Source: Acinetobacter boissieri (lineage in GTDB: Bacteria > Pseudomonadota > Gammaproteobacteria > Pseudomonadales > Moraxellaceae). Taken from it: 64,000 nucleotides of DNA. Positions within the stretch are counted from its first letter, which is position 1; each line of letters starts with the position of its first letter. The notes beneath the pieces were generated by a model that was not told the origin of the DNA, searched no databases, and was given only the letters and a program-made list of their open reading frames with translations. The DNA lies in contig NZ_FMYL01000003.1 in NCBI RefSeq assembly GCF_900096955.1, positions 1-64,000 on the forward strand, in the 5' to 3' direction. Below, piece after piece: positions 61,409 through 64,000 of the stretch. Position numbers and translations under genes: made by a program.

Positions 61409-61654
61409 ATGGGTCATTATGCCAATATTACCTTAGCACACGATAAAGAGGAAAATAGCCGTTTAGATTTTGAAAGACACTATATTTCCCCCAAATACAT
61501 TATTCCACTATTTTGGACTACTTTTTTTAAAGTAGAACATATTGTGACCAAAGGTGTAGATGGAGAGCCTTATTACTATTTTGAAATCACTAAAGCAGAT
61601 GTCATGGCTAACTTTAAAGCGAGAATGCCTTTGTTTTTTAAATGGTATGGGTAA
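61409..61654 (+). CDS. Small hypothetical protein
   Basis: 81 aa from ATG 61409, GAGGTG ahead; further upstream in-frame codons lack a ribosome-binding site. Sequence MGHYANITLAHDKEENSRLD, then HYISPKYIIPLFWTTFFKVE and YYYFEITKADVMANFKARMP. No signal or family recognised. Divergent from hipA, so the intervening operator cluster could also affect it. Followed by a gap with a probable gene remnant. Confidence 0.55.
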   Translation: MGHYANITLAHDKEENSRLDFERHYISPKYIIPLFWTTFFKVEHIVTKGVDGEPYYYFEITKADVMANFKARMPLFFKWYG

Positions 61655-61716
61655 GAAGCTTTTGAATTATCAAAAAAAATTTGCAGTTTATTTTTGCCTT
61701 TGATTATAAATATATC

Positions 61717-61919
61717 ATGCTTGATGTAGATGATATCCTAGGTATGGATATTGAACACCCAGCAACAACAGGAAGCGCCTACAGCAGGTTAGAGCATTGG
61801 TACGTTGTTTTGACGACACGATATATGCAATAGACCAAAAAATGATTCCATCGTTAGATGAAATTCAACCAGACTTGAATGATTGGCTTGTAGGTTTAGA
61901 TGAAGAGTATTATCCATAA
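61717..61919 (+). pseudogene. Possible frameshifted remnant
   Basis: ATG 61717 gives MLDVDDILGMDIEHPATT and soon a stop; another frame continues from the same area to 61919 with RLQQVRALVRCFDDTIYAID, QKMIPSLDEIQPDLNDWLVG. Together they read like one ~65-residue protein broken by a frameshift near 61770. Could also be chance. The rest of the gap up to lepA (61920-62108) holds no gene; it should contain the lepA promoter. Confidence 0.35.
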
Positions 61920-62108
61920 GACTTAAAGCAGTTTGCTGTAAATTTATAATAGAAAGATGAAGTTGTCGTATAGTTTTTTGATTTTCTCTATATTTTTATA
62001 ACTCACTTGCTTATACTGTGCCACAGTTAATATATTTCATTTTACACACATCAAAATGCTACTTTAGTAATTAAGTACATGATTGTGTACATACCACTTG
62101 AGTGCTTT

Positions 62109-63929
62109 ATGGCTGTATCTAAAAAGTCTGTTGATATTAAAAACATACGCAATTTCTCTATTATTGCTCACATTGACCACGGTAAATCTACCTTGGCAGA
62201 CCGTTTTATTCAAATGTGCGGTGCTTTAGAAGATCGTGAAATGCAAGCACAGTTCCTTGATTCAATGGATATTGAGCGTGAGCGTGGTATTACCATTAAA
62301 GCGGCTTCGGTCACGTTGTACTACACCCATTCAAATGGGCAAGAGTATCAACTGAACTTTATTGATACCCCAGGCCACGTTGACTTTTCTTATGAAGTTT
62401 CTCGTTCATTGGCCGCTTGTGAAGGTGCATTATTGGTTGTAGATGCTGCGCAAGGTGTAGAGGCACAATCTGTTGCAAACTGTTATACCGCTATAGACCA
62501 AGGTCTTGAAGTCTTGGCTGTACTGAACAAAATTGATTTACCGCAAGCCGAGCCTGAGCGTGTTATTCATGAAATTGAAGAGATTATCGGTATAGATGCA
62601 ACAGATGCACCGACATGTTCTGCAAAAACAGGGCTTGGCGTAAAAGATGTTCTAGAGCGTTTAGTTGATGTTATTCCTGCACCCGAAGGTGATAGAGAAG
62701 ACTCACTACAGGCATTGATTGTGGACTCGTGGTTTGACAACTATCTAGGTGTTGTCTCACTTGTGCGTATTAAGCAAGGACGTATCCGCAAAGGCGATAA
62801 AATGCTGGTGAAGTCTACTGGCCAGTCACACGTTGTCACATCTGTGGGTGTATTTAGTCCAAAACACACAGAAACAGGTATGTTGGAAGCTGGTGAAGTC
62901 GGCTTTGTGATCGCAGGTATTAAAAATATTTTTGGTGCACCTGTTGGTGATACTCTTACTTTGGTTGGTACACCTAACGTTACATCATTACCTGGTTTTA
63001 AAAAGGTAAAACCACAAGTATATGCAGGTTTATTTCCAATCGATGCCAGTGACTTTGAACCTTTCCGTGAAGCATTACAGAAACTACAAATTAACGACTC
63101 TGCACTATTCTTTGAACCTGAAAGTTCAGATGCACTTGGTTTTGGTTTTCGCTGTGGCTTCTTGGGTATGTTGCACATGGAAATTGTGCAAGAGCGTTTA
63201 GAGCGTGAGTATAATTTAGATCTTATCACCTCTGCACCTACAGTAGTCTACGAAGCCTTGACTAAAGGTGGTGAAGTTGTTTATATCGACAGTCCATCAA
63301 AAATGCTAGATGGTACATTGGTTGAAGACTTACGAGAGCCTATTGCAGAATGTCATATTCTTGTGCCTAAAGAATACTTAGGTAACGTTATTACACTGGC
63401 AATTGAACGCCGTGGCGTACAAAAAGACATGAAGTATTTGGGTAATCAAGTATCTATTACATTTGATGTGCCAATGGCTGAAGTTGTGATGGACTTTTTT
63501 GATAAATTGAAGTCATGCTCAAGAGGTTTTGCATCATTAGATTATAACTTTACTCACTTCCAAAGCTCAAACTTAGTGAAAGTAGATGTGCTCATTAATG
63601 GTGATAAAGTGGATGCTCTTGCAATGATTTGCCATCGCAATGAAGCGCGTCAACGTGGTAACTCATTGGTTGAAAAAATGAAAGACCTGATTCCTCGTCA
63701 GATGTTTGATGTTGCGATACAAGCCGCTATTGGTGCACAAATTATTGCTCGCTCTACAGTCAAAGCAATGCGTAAAAACGTGTTAGCAAAATGTTATGGT
63801 GGTGATGTTTCTCGTAAGAAAAAATTGCTTTCAAAACAAAAAGAAGGTAAAAAACGAATGAAGCAGGTTGGTAGTGTTGAAATCCCACAAGAAGCATTTC
63901 TTGCTGCATTACAAATTGATAAAAAATAA
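62109..63929 (+). CDS. lepA: Elongation factor 4
   Basis: 606 aa from ATG 62109 (upstream in-frame starts would add 10 residues). Translational GTPase: [63 protein letters not shown], then the LepA-specific C-terminal part ending [13 protein letters not shown]. Back-translocates or helps stalled ribosomes. Seventeen bases later lepB starts, forming the usual lepA-lepB operon. Confidence 0.95.
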   Translation: MAVSKKSVDIKNIRNFSIIAHIDHGKSTLADRFIQMCGALEDREMQAQFLDSMDIERERGITIKAASVTLYYTHSNGQEYQLNFIDTPGHVDFSYEVSRSLAACEGALLVVDAAQGVEAQSVANCYTAIDQGLEVLAVLNKIDLPQAEPERVIHEIEEIIGIDATDAPTCSAKTGLGVKDVLERLVDVIPAPEGDREDSLQALIVDSWFDNYLGVVSLVRIKQGRIRKGDKMLVKSTGQSHVVTSVGVFSPKHTETGMLEAGEVGFVIAGIKNIFGAPVGDTLTLVGTPNVTSLPGFKKVKPQVYAGLFPIDASDFEPFREALQKLQINDSALFFEPESSDALGFGFRCGFLGMLHMEIVQERLEREYNLDLITSAPTVVYEALTKGGEVVYIDSPSKMLDGTLVEDLREPIAECHILVPKEYLGNVITLAIERRGVQKDMKYLGNQVSITFDVPMAEVVMDFFDKLKSCSRGFASLDYNFTHFQSSNLVKVDVLINGDKVDALAMICHRNEARQRGNSLVEKMKDLIPRQMFDVAIQAAIGAQIIARSTVKAMRKNVLAKCYGGDVSRKKKLLSKQKEGKKRMKQVGSVEIPQEAFLAALQIDKK

Positions 63930-63945
63930 TCATTAGGATAAGTCC

Positions 63946-64000
63946 ATGGATTTTGATTTTAATTTGATCCTCGTTCCCGTTACTTTAATCTTATTTATAG
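63946..64000 (+). CDS. lepB: Signal peptidase I, 5' end
   Basis: First 18 codons only; AGGATA ahead of the ATG at 63946. MDFDFNLILVPVTLILFI is the acidic start and beginning of the first membrane anchor of signal peptidase I, and the position directly after lepA supports this. The frame continues beyond the window. Confidence 0.75.
   Translation, partial: MDFDFNLILVPVTLILFI

Noticed and set aside
1-64000. CRISPR array, tRNA, rRNA or insertion sequence
   Set aside because: I saw no regularly spaced direct repeats with spacers, no cloverleaf with a CCA end, and no transposase gene or terminal inverted repeats of IS type.

Overview
The window looks like an Acinetobacter-type gammaproteobacterial chromosome: AT-rich sequence, a housekeeping block (dusB, dnaX, murB, pgk, cysD-cysN, lepA, start of lepB), an orphan VgrG cluster, and a CysN with the extra C-terminal tail I associate with this genus. 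The species cannot be fixed from the sequence.

Layout. (1) 1-4266: 3' part of a type VI secretion VgrG, a GHH-type nuclease effector and a probable propeller-like immunity protein. (2) about 4297-43960: a phage-like element running left to right: major capsid protein, an inserted AT-rich restriction-modification island (6625-10457, opposite polarity except the nuclease), contractile sheath, gp25/J/I-type baseplate genes, three tandem paralogous cassettes with a shared sheath-like N-terminus and different C-termini, spike, portal, tube-like protein, a P1-like Dar block (DarA-like, ddrB-ParB, 2111-aa methylase-helicase DarB-like), hub genes, and a lysis cassette (holin, SAR lysozyme, Rz with an embedded Rz1). 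Two minus-strand membrane-protein genes and a tyrosine integrase follow. (3) 44033-64000: chromosomal genes, including a hipA-hipB pair and the beginning of lepB.

How it works together. Virion genes fall into 12 transcription units, each preceded by one copy of a box (TTGGAACA, then an A-tract) placed 26-27 bases before a -10-like hexamer. I read these as activator-dependent late promoters of one regulon. The restriction-modification genes, the 603-aa membrane protein gene, the minus-strand genes and the integrase lack the box. The tripeptide FDS is concentrated in three proteins expected inside the head (capsid N-terminal region, an acidic/basic 255-aa protein, the DarA-like protein) and may mark proteolytic maturation or head targeting.

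What is missing. I find no terminase, recognisable prohead protease, replication gene, repressor/late activator or clear tape measure, yet more than 35 kb of virion genes are intact. No left attachment site is visible near 4267-4297; on the right the integrase abuts dusB, whose first ~20 codons look element-supplied. The element may be a satellite, a gene-transfer-agent-like particle, or one part of a split prophage.
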